Counted from the first letter of the stretch, positions 35,918 to 44,522 are shown. The stretch: 64,000 nt of DNA from Ruminococcus flavefaciens MA2007 (GCF_000621845.1 NZ_KK211354.1:86733-150732), one strand, 5' to 3'. Program-made: numbers and translations. The notes: generated by a model from the letters alone, not told the origin.

Positions 35918-36781
35918 TTAAGCCTTGTTTACGCTTCCGAAGAGCTCCATCTTCTCCTTGACCTTTGCCTTGATAGCCTCAAAGCCTGGTGCGAGAAGCT
36001 TTCTTGGGTCGAAGCCCTTGCCCTGCTTGTCCTTACCAGCCTCAACATAGCCTCTTGTAGCCTCAGCAAATACGAGCTGGCACTCAGTATTTACGTTGAT
36101 CTTAGCAACGCCGAGAGAGATAGCCTTCGTGATCATGTCGTCAGGGATACCTGTACCGCCGTGGAGAACGAGAGGCATCTCGCCAACAGTCTTGTTGATA
36201 GCCTCGAGAGTCTCAAAGCTGAGACCTTCCCAGTTTGCAGGATATACACCGTGGATATTACCGATACCAGCTGCGAGGAAGTCAACGCCGAGATCAGCGA
36301 TCTGCTTGCACTCAGCAGGATCAGCACACTCGCCCTTGCCGATAACGCCGTCCTCTTCACCGCCGATAGCGCCTACCTCAGCCTCGATAGAAAGACCGAG
36401 ATTGTGAGCAGCGTTTACGAGCTCAGTTGTCTTAGCAACGTTCTCGTCGATAGGGAAGTGTGAACCGTCGAACATGATAGATGTGAAACCAGCCTTGATG
36501 CACTTGTAGCAAGCCTCATATGAGCCGTGGTCGAGGTGAAGTGCAACAGGAACTGTGATACCGAGAGACTTGTCCATAGCAGCAACCATAGCTGCAACAG
36601 TCTCGAAACCGCACATATACTTGCCTGCGCCCTCAGAAACACCGAGGATAACAGGAGAATTGCACTCCTGAGCTGTAAGGAGTATAGCCTTAGTCCACTC
36701 AAGGTTGTTGATATTGAACTGACCTACTGCGTATTTGCCTGCTCTTGCTTTCTGGAGCATTTCTGTAGCTGAAGTTAACAT
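35918..36781 (-). CDS. fba: Class II fructose-bisphosphate aldolase
   Basis: A protein of 287 residues that cleaves fructose 1,6-bisphosphate in glycolysis. Zinc-dependent class II features: QFNINNLEW, ALHLDHGSYEACYKCI (zinc His and Asp), SIEAEVGAIGGEEDG, GNIHGVYP, LVLHGGTGIPDD and KINVNTE. Codon use is strongly biased, as expected for high expression. The ATG at 36781 follows AGGAGG. The promoter at 36836-36864 is close to consensus. The small unknown gene at 35570 lies just downstream. Confidence 0.96.
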   Translation of the reverse strand: MLTSATEMLQKARAGKYAVGQFNINNLEWTKAILLTAQECNSPVILGVSEGAGKYMCGFETVAAMVAAMDKSLGITVPVALHLDHGSYEACYKCIKAGFTSIMFDGSHFPIDENVAKTTELVNAAHNLGLSIEAEVGAIGGEEDGVIGKGECADPAECKQIADLGVDFLAAGIGNIHGVYPANWEGLSFETLEAINKTVGEMPLVLHGGTGIPDDMITKAISLGVAKINVNTECQLVFAEATRGYVEAGKDKQGKGFDPRKLLAPGFEAIKAKVKEKMELFGSVNKA

Positions 36782-36835
36782 AAAAATAATTCCTCCTGAG
36801 AATTCATTTACGGGGCATAAGGCCCCATCGTTAAT

Positions 36836-36864
36836 ATTATATCATAGCTTGCTGTGAATTGCAA
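36836..36864 (-). promoter_or_regulatory. Promoter of fba
   Basis: Minus-strand TTGCAA and TATAAT separated by 17 bp. The leader contains a GGGGC/GCCCC hairpin (36812-36826). Confidence 0.75.
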
Positions 36865-36946
36865 GAGTTTCAATAAAATTTAGCAATAAAAGCCTATTCA
36901 GCAAGTTTTTAGTGGTCAGTACATAGTGATTAGTTATCTAAGCCTT

Positions 36947-37257
36947 GTAGGGGACGGCGTCCTCGACGTCCCACGGGTTACAATGAAATGATAAGTGACA
37001 CATTTGTAGGGGAGGGCGCCCTCGCCCTCCCGTAATATACTTATAATCATAGTCGGGAGCCCGAGGGCGGGCTCCCCTACACATTTCATGTTTCCGCCTT
37101 TCCATGTACTGCTAAATCAATAGTCTTTAACGGGTTAATGTGTAATAGTTGGAAATATTGAAAGATGGAATCTTTTTCTTTCTAACAACAAAGGGCGGAT
37201 GATATCCGACTCTACAAATCGTATTTTGCGGAACGCCGAGGGCGGCGTTCCCTACAA
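36947..37257. repeat. GTAGGG palindromic repeat cluster, locus 2 (five units)
   Basis: The gap between fba and the MurD gene holds units at about 36947-36972, 37010-37033, 37053-37081, 37192-37216 and 37231-37257. Inner sequences differ (GGGACGGCGTCC, GGAGGGCGCCCTCGCC, GGGAGCCCGAGGGCGGGCTCCC and others) while GTAGGG/CCCTAC-type borders persist in most. The last unit overlaps the stop codon of the MurD gene. Apart from the fba promoter region the gap shows nothing else. Confidence 0.75.
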
Positions 37258-38592
37258 AGCAGAAACAAGCGCTTTGAAAGCGTCGCCGCGCTCCTCGAAG
37301 TTTTTGAAGATACCGTAGCTTGCCGCCGCAGGGGACATTACACAGCTCATGCCATCTGGAGTTATCTCCGCAGCCAGCTTTACAGCTTCATCAAGGTGCT
37401 CAGCGTAGTGAACGCGCTCCTTGTTCTTGAAGTCGTCACGGGCGAGTATCATATCGTAAACGCGCCTGCCCGAGGTCTCCATGCAAATCACGCGGATATC
37501 GAATTCCGCAAGGAAGTCCACAAGTGGAGCGTAGTCGATACCTCTGTCCATGCCGCCGATAAGGATAGTACCTGCATTCGGAACGCTCTGCATAGCTGAA
37601 ATTGCCGTAGCACAAGCGGTTGAGATAGAATCGTCATACCAGCGTATACCGCGGACAGTGTCCACGTATTCAAGCCTGTGAGCCAGTGGAGAGAACGTGC
37701 AGAGAGCCTTTGTGAAGTCCTCCTCGCGTATGAACAGTGTGGTCATATAGTAAGCCACAGCGATGTTGTAATGATTGTGGACGCCGAGGAGCTTTATCTT
37801 ATCGGTTGGGATAACGTATGGCTCAACGCAGTGTACCATGCCGTTTTTAACGTAAACATCGGCGTCGCAGTCCGTATCGGAAACAGTGTAGGTGTTCCAT
37901 GAAATAGGCTCAGTCGGCGCAATATCGGAATTTATGAGCAGAACGTCGTTCTCCTGCTGGTGGAGATAGATATTCTTTTTTGCGTTGTAGTAGTTCTCCA
38001 TAGTGCCGTAGTGGTCGAGGTGCTCCTCGTAGAGGTTGAGGAAAACAGCATATTTCGGCGAAACTGTCATATATTCCAGCTGGTGGCAGGAGAGCTCGCA
38101 GACCACGATAGTTTCCTCTCTCATATCCTCGGCGATGTCGAAAACGGGGATACCGATATTTCCTGCGATATGGCAGTCCAGACCGCTCTCCTTCAGCACA
38201 TGGTAAATGAGAGAGGTGACTGTGCTTTTGCCCTTGGTGCCTGTTATGCCGATTATCTGCTCGCGGAAGCACTCAAAGAAAACCTGAGTTTCGCAGGTTA
38301 TCTTGCATTTCAGCTGAGAAACAGGCTTTTCCAGTACGATTCCCGGGCTCTTGAACACCATATCGAAGCGGTCAAGGCAGTCCTGATATCCCTGTCCGCA
38401 GATAAGCTCCACATTTTCGGGGATATTGTTGGCTTTGCGGTCGATATCATTGAGGTCTGCAATGGCTACAGCCTTTGGCGAGCAGTACTTCTCCAGCATT
38501 TTATATGTGGACTTGCCCTCTCTTCCGAAGCCAAGTATGCAGACGGTCTTGTTTTCAGTGTAGTTCTTGATATATTCGCCGAATGATGTCAT
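37252..38592 (-). CDS. murD: MurD-type UDP-MurNAc-L-Ala:glutamate ligase, probably L-glutamate-specific (MurD2-like)
   Basis: A protein of 446 residues of the Mur ligase family. LGFGREGKST at the N-terminus, the ATP loop GITGTKGKSTVTSLIYHV (about 113-130), NLYEEHLDHYG and HRLEYV, DDSISTACATAISAM and GGMDRGIDYAPL are typical of MurD. It adds glutamate to UDP-MurNAc-L-Ala in peptidoglycan precursor synthesis. Its start overlaps the murL stop by 4 nt. In Xanthomonas, the ligase paired with MurL (MurD2) uses L-glutamate and MurL then epimerises the product; the same partnership is inferred here. The stop codon is contributed by a palindromic repeat. Confidence 0.9.
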   Translation of the reverse strand: MTSFGEYIKNYTENKTVCILGFGREGKSTYKMLEKYCSPKAVAIADLNDIDRKANNIPENVELICGQGYQDCLDRFDMVFKSPGIVLEKPVSQLKCKITCETQVFFECFREQIIGITGTKGKSTVTSLIYHVLKESGLDCHIAGNIGIPVFDIAEDMREETIVVCELSCHQLEYMTVSPKYAVFLNLYEEHLDHYGTMENYYNAKKNIYLHQQENDVLLINSDIAPTEPISWNTYTVSDTDCDADVYVKNGMVHCVEPYVIPTDKIKLLGVHNHYNIAVAYYMTTLFIREEDFTKALCTFSPLAHRLEYVDTVRGIRWYDDSISTACATAISAMQSVPNAGTILIGGMDRGIDYAPLVDFLAEFDIRVICMETSGRRVYDMILARDDFKNKERVHYAEHLDEAVKLAAEITPDGMSCVMSPAAASYGIFKNFEERGDAFKALVSAL

Positions 38593-39971
38593 AAAAGGTT
38601 CTCCATTTCTTTTCTGAGTATGGTCTTGAATTCCTCAGGGAGCAGATTCTGCTCGTTGAACGAGCCGCAGCATTCCACATTGAGGTAATCTATTGTCTCG
38701 GGACAGTAAAGTCCGCGGTCCTTGTATTCCTTGAAAAGCAGAGGAAGCTCCTCGCCGTTTGCTTCAAGCTTGCGTATAGCAAGGGATACAGCCAGATTCA
38801 CCTCGTCGATACTGCCCACGCACTCAAAGGGCTTGTGCTCGGACTGTCCTATGAGCTCGATGAAATATTCCAGCATATTGCTGTCATTCAGCATATCCTT
38901 TCCGAAAACCTTTATCAGCTCCTCCATAGTGAGAAATGGGGAGAGTATCAGGCACACGAACAGGCACTTGGGACACTCGCCGCACCAGATATCGGGAGAT
39001 ACCTTGCTGCCCAGATTACAGCTTCTGAAAACAGGGAGGTACTTGCGGTGAGATACGAACATCTTTGCTATCTGGAATTCCGCAAGAGGACGCAGGAAAC
39101 TGAAATAGTACTGTCCCGTGCGGAGGTACTTTTCCTCATAGTTATGGAAGTCCTGCTCAAACTCGAAGCTCTTGGAGTACTGATGATTTACGTCCTGTCC
39201 CACAACAGTGCTCTCGTTGGCGCTGGACTCGTTTGAGAGAACGATGTATTTCAGCTCGTTGAGATAAGCAGTTATCTCTGCGGAAAATGCAACTATAGCC
39301 GAAAAAGGCGTATGACCGTTGATAAAGCCCTGATTGTTGAGGTCTACCAGTGAGCGGTCAAAGTGGCGCTGAGATATGATGAGAGCTTCGTCATCGAGAC
39401 CTGCTTTTCTGACTGTCTCTGTGATAGAGCGGCGCTTGTTTATGGAGTAGCACAGGCATTTCATGCCCGACTTCACCAGAGTCTCCAGCGTAAGAGCGGA
39501 GTCCTTTCCGCCGCCTATAGGCACAAGACAGCCTCTTGGCTCACGGGCTGTTTCTGTGAGGGAGCTGTCATATTTTCCCGTAGCTATGATATTTACGAAG
39601 CTGTCAGGATCGGCGGATATGCCGTTTACGAAGAACAGCTCGCCCAGTCCCATGAACCACAGCTTCTTCCACCAGAGCTTCTGCTCCTCGTTGAGCTCGC
39701 CGCATTCTGCGTAGAACTCAGGCGAGCAGGTAGCCTTCCAGTAGCTTACAGCCTCAGCCATACCCAGTGAAAAGGCAAGTCTCTCAAAGGTGAGGTCGCC
39801 CTTTACCGAGAAGTTCTCAGGCTTGCGGAAGCTCCAGCTCGGTCTGAATTCAGCCAGACCTGTAATGGAAAACTCGTAGCCTATCTCCACAGTGTTTTTT
39901 GTCTCATTGACATGATACGCCTTATATACAAAAGAGGGATATTTTTCCCTGAATTCTTCATATTTGCCCAT
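38589..39971 (-). CDS. murL: MurL, UDP-MurNAc-L-Ala-L-Glu epimerase
   Basis: A protein of 460 residues. Recognised by the MurL pattern: GLGELFFVNG, CLVPIGGGKDSALTLE (about 148-163, a PP-loop-like ATP site), a GFINGHTPFSA segment, VLSNESSANE followed by VNHQYSKSFEFEQ, FLRPLAEFQIAKMF, WCGECPKCLFV (about 328, cysteine pair) and KPFECVG. MurL converts the L-Glu of UDP-MurNAc-L-Ala-L-Glu to D-Glu with ATP, replacing the need for glutamate racemase with MurD. It is encoded directly before the MurD-type ligase (4-nt overlap) and 20 nt after a DtxR-family regulator. Confidence 0.85.
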   Translation of the reverse strand: MGKYEEFREKYPSFVYKAYHVNETKNTVEIGYEFSITGLAEFRPSWSFRKPENFSVKGDLTFERLAFSLGMAEAVSYWKATCSPEFYAECGELNEEQKLWWKKLWFMGLGELFFVNGISADPDSFVNIIATGKYDSSLTETAREPRGCLVPIGGGKDSALTLETLVKSGMKCLCYSINKRRSITETVRKAGLDDEALIISQRHFDRSLVDLNNQGFINGHTPFSAIVAFSAEITAYLNELKYIVLSNESSANESTVVGQDVNHQYSKSFEFEQDFHNYEEKYLRTGQYYFSFLRPLAEFQIAKMFVSHRKYLPVFRSCNLGSKVSPDIWCGECPKCLFVCLILSPFLTMEELIKVFGKDMLNDSNMLEYFIELIGQSEHKPFECVGSIDEVNLAVSLAIRKLEANGEELPLLFKEYKDRGLYCPETIDYLNVECCGSFNEQNLLPEEFKTILRKEMENLL

Positions 39972-39991
39972 TAGTTCTCTCCGTAGCTGAC

Positions 39992-40381
39992 TTATTTATT
40001 TTTGTCTGATTTTTCAAGGAGCTTTCTGTAATGCGATTTTAGCATAGCGAAGGTCTCGTCGGAAATGTCGTGCTCCACCTTGCAGGCGTCCTCGGAAGCG
40101 ACATCGCGGCTTACGCCGAGAAGAATGAAAAGCTCGGTGAGAACGTTATGTCTGTCGTAGATACGCTCGGCAACGTGTCTGCCTGCGTCGGTAAGTCTTA
40201 TATGGTTGTCATCGTCAACAGTAACAAGTCCCTCGTCCTTCATCTTTTTAAGTATGATAGATACAGTAGGGCGTGAATAGCCCAGATATGAGCAGATATC
40301 TATCGCATGAACGTCGGGCTGCTTCTGTGAGAGGATAAGTATAGTTTCGAGGTAATTTTCAACTGCTTCTGTAATAGCCAT
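39992..40381 (-). CDS. DtxR/MntR-family metal-dependent regulator
   Basis: A protein of 129 residues. Residues 1-65 form a winged helix (ENYLETILILSQ, IDICSYLGYSRPTVSIILKK, GLVTVDDDNHIRLTDAG) and residues 70-125 the metal-binding dimer domain (ERIYDRHNVLTELFILLGV, EDACKVEHDISDE). Length fits the short MntR-like class without an SH3 domain. Such proteins repress or activate genes in response to Mn(II) or Fe(II). It is the first gene of a probable operon with murL and the MurD-type ligase, an unusual partner. A duplicated promoter region precedes it. Confidence 0.88.
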   Translation of the reverse strand: MAITEAVENYLETILILSQKQPDVHAIDICSYLGYSRPTVSIILKKMKDEGLVTVDDDNHIRLTDAGRHVAERIYDRHNVLTELFILLGVSRDVASEDACKVEHDISDETFAMLKSHYRKLLEKSDKNK

Positions 40382-40435
40382 TTTAAGTCTCCTTTACAAA
40401 AAAATTAGGATCGTCGAAAAAAAGATATATACTAT

Positions 40436-40464
40436 ATTATATCATATTTTTTAGAAAATAGCAA
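40436..40464 (-). promoter_or_regulatory. Proximal promoter of the DtxR-murL-murD operon
   Basis: Minus-strand TTGCTA and TATAAT separated by 17 bp, inside the first copy of a duplicated 68-bp block. An imperfect GTTAA...TTAAC pair lies just upstream and may be an operator. Confidence 0.65.
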
Positions 40465-40597
40465 CAATCGCGGCTAAAAACTACGGTTAATTTTTTCTTT
40501 AACGCGAAAAAGGCTGCGGCGGCTTGCCGCTTATATCATATTTTTTAGAAAATAGCAACGATCGCGGCTGAAAACTAAGGTTAATTTTTCTTTAACG
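40437..40597. repeat. Direct duplication of the promoter region, 68 and 67 bp
   Basis: Copy 1 (40437-40504) and copy 2 (40531-40597) agree at nearly every base, from TTATATCATATTTTTTAG to CTTTAACG. Each holds a TTGCTA -35, a TATAAT (copy 1) or TATAAG (copy 2) -10, and the GTTAA...TTAAC motif. A 26-bp GC-rich spacer separates them. Confidence 0.85.
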
Positions 40598-40630
40598 AAA
40601 AAAACACTTCCGCAGTTACTGGGAAGTGTT
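40597..40630 (-). terminator. Terminator of the M23 peptidase-like gene
   Basis: AACACTTCC/GGAAGTGTT stem followed by a seven-base U tract on the minus strand. Confidence 0.88.
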
Positions 40631-40641
40631 GTCAGGATATA

Positions 40642-41421
40642 TCATTTGAAAACAGTCATAGGATCGACGAAGGCTCCGTTATGCGTCATTTCTATATGAA
40701 GATGAGGAGCTTCTGCGCTTTCTATATCCGCAGTTTCGCCTACGGCTCCGATGACAGCTCCGCGTTCTACGGTATCCCCCTGCTGTACGGCGAGGTCGGC
40801 TCCGAGACCGCAGTATTTGGTGATGAAGCCGTTCTTGTGGTCAAGGACTACAGTCACGCCCCACAGGGGATCGTTGGTTACAGAGGATATCTCGCCCTTT
40901 TCAACAGCCATGACGTCAGTGCCGACCTCTGCCGCGATATCAGCGCCGTTGTGAGTCTGCCATGTGCCTGTTGTGGCGTTTTTCACAAGTTCACCGCCGC
41001 TGAAAGGCTCTATAACATTAGTGATATCATTCAGGGGAGCACAGGCGTTGTCCATTCCCTTGGGAATTGCCGCCGCAGGCTGTCCGTGGTCAAGAAAGCT
41101 TTCCGCTACTTCAAAGGGTGCGTCAACAGTTATCTCTGCGGCAGGGATAGTCTCCTTAACTGGCGGAGCAGTTACAATTGCCGAGGTTATGCTGTAGGCA
41201 GGGGAAGTAGCCTTTGGTATGTCGGTCACGCGCTTTCCCACGGGAGTTTCCGCCACTATGGGAGTTTTGTTTGCAGAGGGCTTGATATCGGGTATCGCGT
41301 CGCCCTGCTTATGAGCGAAAAGGCAGGCGGCAGCTACCATGACGGCGCTTATGCCGAGGGCAGCATAGAAGCCCTTTGAGCCTTTTCCGTAATGCTTGTC
41401 GGTCAGTTCGTTTTTCTTCAC
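40642..41421 (-). CDS. Membrane-anchored M23 (LytM) metallopeptidase, SpoIIQ-like
   Basis: A protein of 259 residues starting at the GTG at 41421, which follows GGAGGTG; upstream in-frame codons lack such a site. One membrane helix lies at about 18-36, then a Pro/Thr/Ala-rich stalk, then an M23 domain (about 150-255) with both zinc motifs: HNGAD and HLHIE. It should cleave peptidoglycan cross-links outside the membrane. The layout resembles SpoIIQ, but general cell-wall M23 enzymes look alike. It is monocistronic, ending in its own terminator upstream of the DtxR promoter. Confidence 0.82.
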   Translation of the reverse strand: MKKNELTDKHYGKGSKGFYAALGISAVMVAAACLFAHKQGDAIPDIKPSANKTPIVAETPVGKRVTDIPKATSPAYSITSAIVTAPPVKETIPAAEITVDAPFEVAESFLDHGQPAAAIPKGMDNACAPLNDITNVIEPFSGGELVKNATTGTWQTHNGADIAAEVGTDVMAVEKGEISSVTNDPLWGVTVVLDHKNGFITKYCGLGADLAVQQGDTVERGAVIGAVGETADIESAEAPHLHIEMTHNGAFVDPMTVFK

Positions 41422-41495
41422 ACTAACACCTCCGACCATATTATTGACAGTCATACGGAAAATATACATTTTTTTCAGTGATTAGTTTTTAGCGT

Positions 41496-41561
41496 AGGAG
41501 CGGCGTTCCGCCACCCGTTAAATTATATTGCTGCTTGAGGGCGCCCAAAGGGCGCCCCTAC
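41496..41561. repeat. GTAGGG palindromic repeat cluster, locus 3 (two units)
   Basis: GTAGGAGCGGCGttccGCC-type and GAGGGCGCCCaaaGGGCGCCCCTAC units lie between the PBP2 terminator and the M23 gene. They are preceded by AGTGATTAGTT, a flank also seen at locus 2 and, diverged, at locus 4. Confidence 0.7.
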
Positions 41562-41565
41562 AAAT

Positions 41566-41599
41566 AAAAAAGCCGATGTGATAATCACATCGGCTTTTT
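41566..41599 (-). terminator. Terminator of the mre-PBP2 operon
   Basis: AAAAAGCCGATGTGA/TCACATCGGCTTTTT, a perfect 15-bp stem with a U tract on either strand. Confidence 0.92.
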
Positions 41600-41600
41600 G

Positions 41601-43877
41601 TCAGTTTGTCATAGGCTCCTGATGTCCCTCTGTAGCATATGCATTTGGATCAAAGGGCGGAGTTGCAGGCTCTGTAGGTATGGTTACGGGAGCTGTCCAC
41701 GGTTCTGTCGGAGGAGTCCACGGCTGCTCATATGGAGCCTCGGTCTGGGGCTCGGTATATGCCGCAGTCACGTCCTCTGCCATAGTTACGGTAGTAACTG
41801 TAGTAGTGGTTGTAGTGGTAGTTGTTGTAGAGGTTGTGGTAAGCACTGGACGCCATTCCTCGGGGAGCTTCTGCTTGGTGGGCTTTACGCCGTTCAGTCC
41901 GTAGCACTCCTGATAAGCGAGGATAAGGTCTCTTATCATATATTTTGCGTACTCACCGCTTTCGATAACGCCTGCAAATGCAATCTCGGGGTTATTTGCG
42001 GGAGCAAATCCTATGAAGAATGAGTTCTGCTCGTTGAGGTTTCGTCCTGTCTGAGGAGTACCTGTTTTGATAGCCACATCGAAGCCTAAATCGCTGATAG
42101 AATATCTCGCAGGCATACTGTGTGAAGCGTCTATCATACCGCCTACGATATAATCGTAAAGGTCGGGAGTCTTTATCTCTATCTTGTTTGCGATAACGGG
42201 TTCGGTCTTTTTGATAAGATTTCCCGAGCCGTAGCTGTAATAGCTGTCAACGAGGTATGGCTGGTATCTCACGCCGCGGTTGCCGATAGTATTGGCAACT
42301 ACAGCCATTTGCAGAGGAGACATACCGCAGTCCTGGTTACCGATACCTGCCTGTATAACGTATCCGACGTACCATTCCTGACCGTGCTCCTTGAAAGTCT
42401 CGGGGTTACAGAGATAGCCCTCTGCGTCGCCTGTTTCAATGCCTGTATGAGAGCCCAGACCGTACATCTTGGCGTATTCGGTTATCTTGTCGATACCCAG
42501 CATACGGGAAAGCTCGTAGAAATAGGAGTTACATGATACCTCGATAGCGCGTCTTACGGTGATATTGCCGTGAAGTCCCGTACAGGAGTAATGTGTGCCG
42601 TAGAAGTCATAGCCCATGTTGCAGACCAGCGGAGTACCGCCTGTTACAACACCCTCGTTTAGACCTGCCGTAGCGGTAATGGTCTTGAATGTTGAACCCG
42701 GTCTGTAAAGGCCGTAGCTGCAACGGTTCACAAGGGGAGTATCCTTTGCTTCGAGGAAGTACTCGTAGTTTTCAACATAGTCCTTGAGGTTGTATGTGGG
42801 AGCTGTAGCCATGCCCTTTACAGCGCCTGTCTTTGCGTCAAGAACGCAAATAGCGCCGCAGTTACCTTTCAGCACGCTTGGATTCGGATTTATTGCAGGG
42901 AATGTGTTGTTAAGGAAGTTATCCAGTATATTCTGGAGCTTTATCTGGTAAGCGCCGTTTACTGTGAGCTTAACAGTTTCGCCCGAGGTAGCCTCGGTTA
43001 TAGTTTTTACATCGCGGACAACGCCGTCCTTGACGGCTATCTGCTCCTCGCCGTTTATGCCGCGGAGGGGAGTCTCCATAGCGGCTTCGATACCGCTCTT
43101 TCCGAGGATATCGTTGTAGCTGTAGCCCTTGGATTTCAACTCGTCGTACTCCTCGGCGTAGATAGGACCTACCGTGCCTATCTCATGGGGGAGTATATCG
43201 CCGCGGACTATCTTTCTTTCGGAGGCGTCAACAGCCTCGATGCCGCGGTAGAAGTTGCCCAGCTCCTTCATGTCGATGACGGTCTGCTCGTCAACTCCCT
43301 CTGCAAGGAGCAGGTCGTTGCTGTATGAGAAGTCCTTGTCTATCATCTGATAGCGCATACCTGCGATGATACGTTTTTCCTCGTCAGTGTACTTCTCGTC
43401 TATCTCATAGTCGGAGATAAGTTTGTCTATGCAGTTTTCAGCAGTAGCGTACACGTTGAGGTTAAGGTCGGAAATGAGCTCCTCGGTGTCACTTGACATG
43501 AATATATATGGCTTTGTAAAGGATACGGGTATGCTTTCCTTGAACTTGTAGCCGTGCTTTTCAAGCTCTCTGTAGATACCGAGAAGAGCCTTGTTGCCCT
43601 CCTGCAGGTCAGTAGGGAAGAACGCCATTTGAAGCACAAGGTCTGTGCGTGAATCGTTGGTGACTATGACATTTCCGTCGTAGTCGATTATCTCTCCGCG
43701 GGTAGCCTTGATACCCTTTTTGTATGTGAGAGTACCAGGCTCATAGAGCTGGGGAGTGCCTATATCCTTATCGCCGACTACCTGTATCTTCATAAGTCTC
43801 AGCGAGCTCAGCAGAGCAAGGAGCACTACCAGCAGTATGATTATGATAGATTTCAGGTTTTCTGCAAATCCTTTCAA
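41601..43877 (-). CDS. mrdA: Penicillin-binding protein 2 (class B transpeptidase) with Thr/Pro-rich tail
   Basis: A protein of 758 residues. A single N-terminal membrane helix (about 10-28), a dimerisation region (ATRGEIIDYDGNVIVTNDSR), and a transpeptidase domain with SxxK in RPGSTFKTI, SCNS and KTGTPQ. It cross-links peptidoglycan during side-wall growth together with MreBCD. After the domain, about 70 residues are low-complexity: a run of ten Thr and then repeated TEP/PWTPPTEPW units, presumably exposed in the wall. The start is a TTG at 43877 behind AAGGAGG. It is the last gene of mreB-mreC-mreD-mrdA. Confidence 0.94.
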   Translation of the reverse strand: MKGFAENLKSIIIILLVVLLALLSSLRLMKIQVVGDKDIGTPQLYEPGTLTYKKGIKATRGEIIDYDGNVIVTNDSRTDLVLQMAFFPTDLQEGNKALLGIYRELEKHGYKFKESIPVSFTKPYIFMSSDTEELISDLNLNVYATAENCIDKLISDYEIDEKYTDEEKRIIAGMRYQMIDKDFSYSNDLLLAEGVDEQTVIDMKELGNFYRGIEAVDASERKIVRGDILPHEIGTVGPIYAEEYDELKSKGYSYNDILGKSGIEAAMETPLRGINGEEQIAVKDGVVRDVKTITEATSGETVKLTVNGAYQIKLQNILDNFLNNTFPAINPNPSVLKGNCGAICVLDAKTGAVKGMATAPTYNLKDYVENYEYFLEAKDTPLVNRCSYGLYRPGSTFKTITATAGLNEGVVTGGTPLVCNMGYDFYGTHYSCTGLHGNITVRRAIEVSCNSYFYELSRMLGIDKITEYAKMYGLGSHTGIETGDAEGYLCNPETFKEHGQEWYVGYVIQAGIGNQDCGMSPLQMAVVANTIGNRGVRYQPYLVDSYYSYGSGNLIKKTEPVIANKIEIKTPDLYDYIVGGMIDASHSMPARYSISDLGFDVAIKTGTPQTGRNLNEQNSFFIGFAPANNPEIAFAGVIESGEYAKYMIRDLILAYQECYGLNGVKPTKQKLPEEWRPVLTTTSTTTTTTTTTTVTTVTMAEDVTAAYTEPQTEAPYEQPWTPPTEPWTAPVTIPTEPATPPFDPNAYATEGHQEPMTN

Positions 43878-43913
43878 AAAGTCTGCCTCCTTTACGGTCT
43901 CCCGTATGATTAT

Positions 43914-43936
43914 GACCGCACTTTTAGGGTGCGGTC
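43914..43936 (-). other. Intercistronic stem-loop between mreD and mrdA
   Basis: GACCGCA/TGCGGTC with a nine-base loop lies in the 66-nt gap between mreD and mrdA. No U tract; it may be a processing or attenuation point that adjusts PBP2 level. Confidence 0.5.
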
Positions 43937-43943
43937 TCGGATA

Positions 43944-44522
43944 TTATCTTCTGTTTTCTGACTGAATATTGGTATTTATCGCTTCTTCGATAGTGAGGTG
44001 TTCCCTCGGCATGAGGAAGCGGTTCACGAGTTTCAGCACAAGATACACAAAGACCGCCGATATTACAGTGTATATCCAGACTCTCAGCGAGACCTTAACG
44101 AAGATACGTCCCACGTTTTCGTACTCCCATATCTGGTAGTAGAATTTATAGTCCAGCCAGCACTGTATGTATGATACCACGGTGGTGATTATCATGTAGT
44201 TTATGAAACGGTCCTTGAGATAGAGCTCAAAGAGCAGATTTGCCAATATACAGAAGAAAGTGAGCACAACGGCGTTGTAGCCGAAAAGCTTGCCGCAGCA
44301 GATATCGGTAAGAAAGCCGCATACAGCTCCCGTAACGGCTGAGCCGTACATATTGTTGTTTATGGCAATGCCGATACTGAGGGGAACAAGTATCATGGGC
44401 TTGTAAAGAGTGCCCGAGGTCATGATGATGAAGCTTACGAAAATGAGCAGGTAGTACAGTACCCAGCGCAGAGTGGTCTTGAAGCGCAGGATATGCTGCT
44501 CACGGGTAGTTCTAATCTTCAT
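43944..44522 (-). CDS. mreD: Rod-shape-determining protein MreD
   Basis: A protein of 192 residues with about five membrane helices (YYLLIFVSFIIMTSG, KPMILVPLSIGIAI, GAVCGFLTDICCGKLFG, VLTFFCILANLLFELYL, WIYTVISAVFVYLVLK). The GFLTDICCGK segment matches the conserved central part of MreD. It forms part of the elongasome with MreC and PBP2. Its start overlaps the mreC end by 11 nt, so translation is coupled. The N-terminus is basic. Confidence 0.9.
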   Translation of the reverse strand: MKIRTTREQHILRFKTTLRWVLYYLLIFVSFIIMTSGTLYKPMILVPLSIGIAINNNMYGSAVTGAVCGFLTDICCGKLFGYNAVVLTFFCILANLLFELYLKDRFINYMIITTVVSYIQCWLDYKFYYQIWEYENVGRIFVKVSLRVWIYTVISAVFVYLVLKLVNRFLMPREHLTIEEAINTNIQSENRR

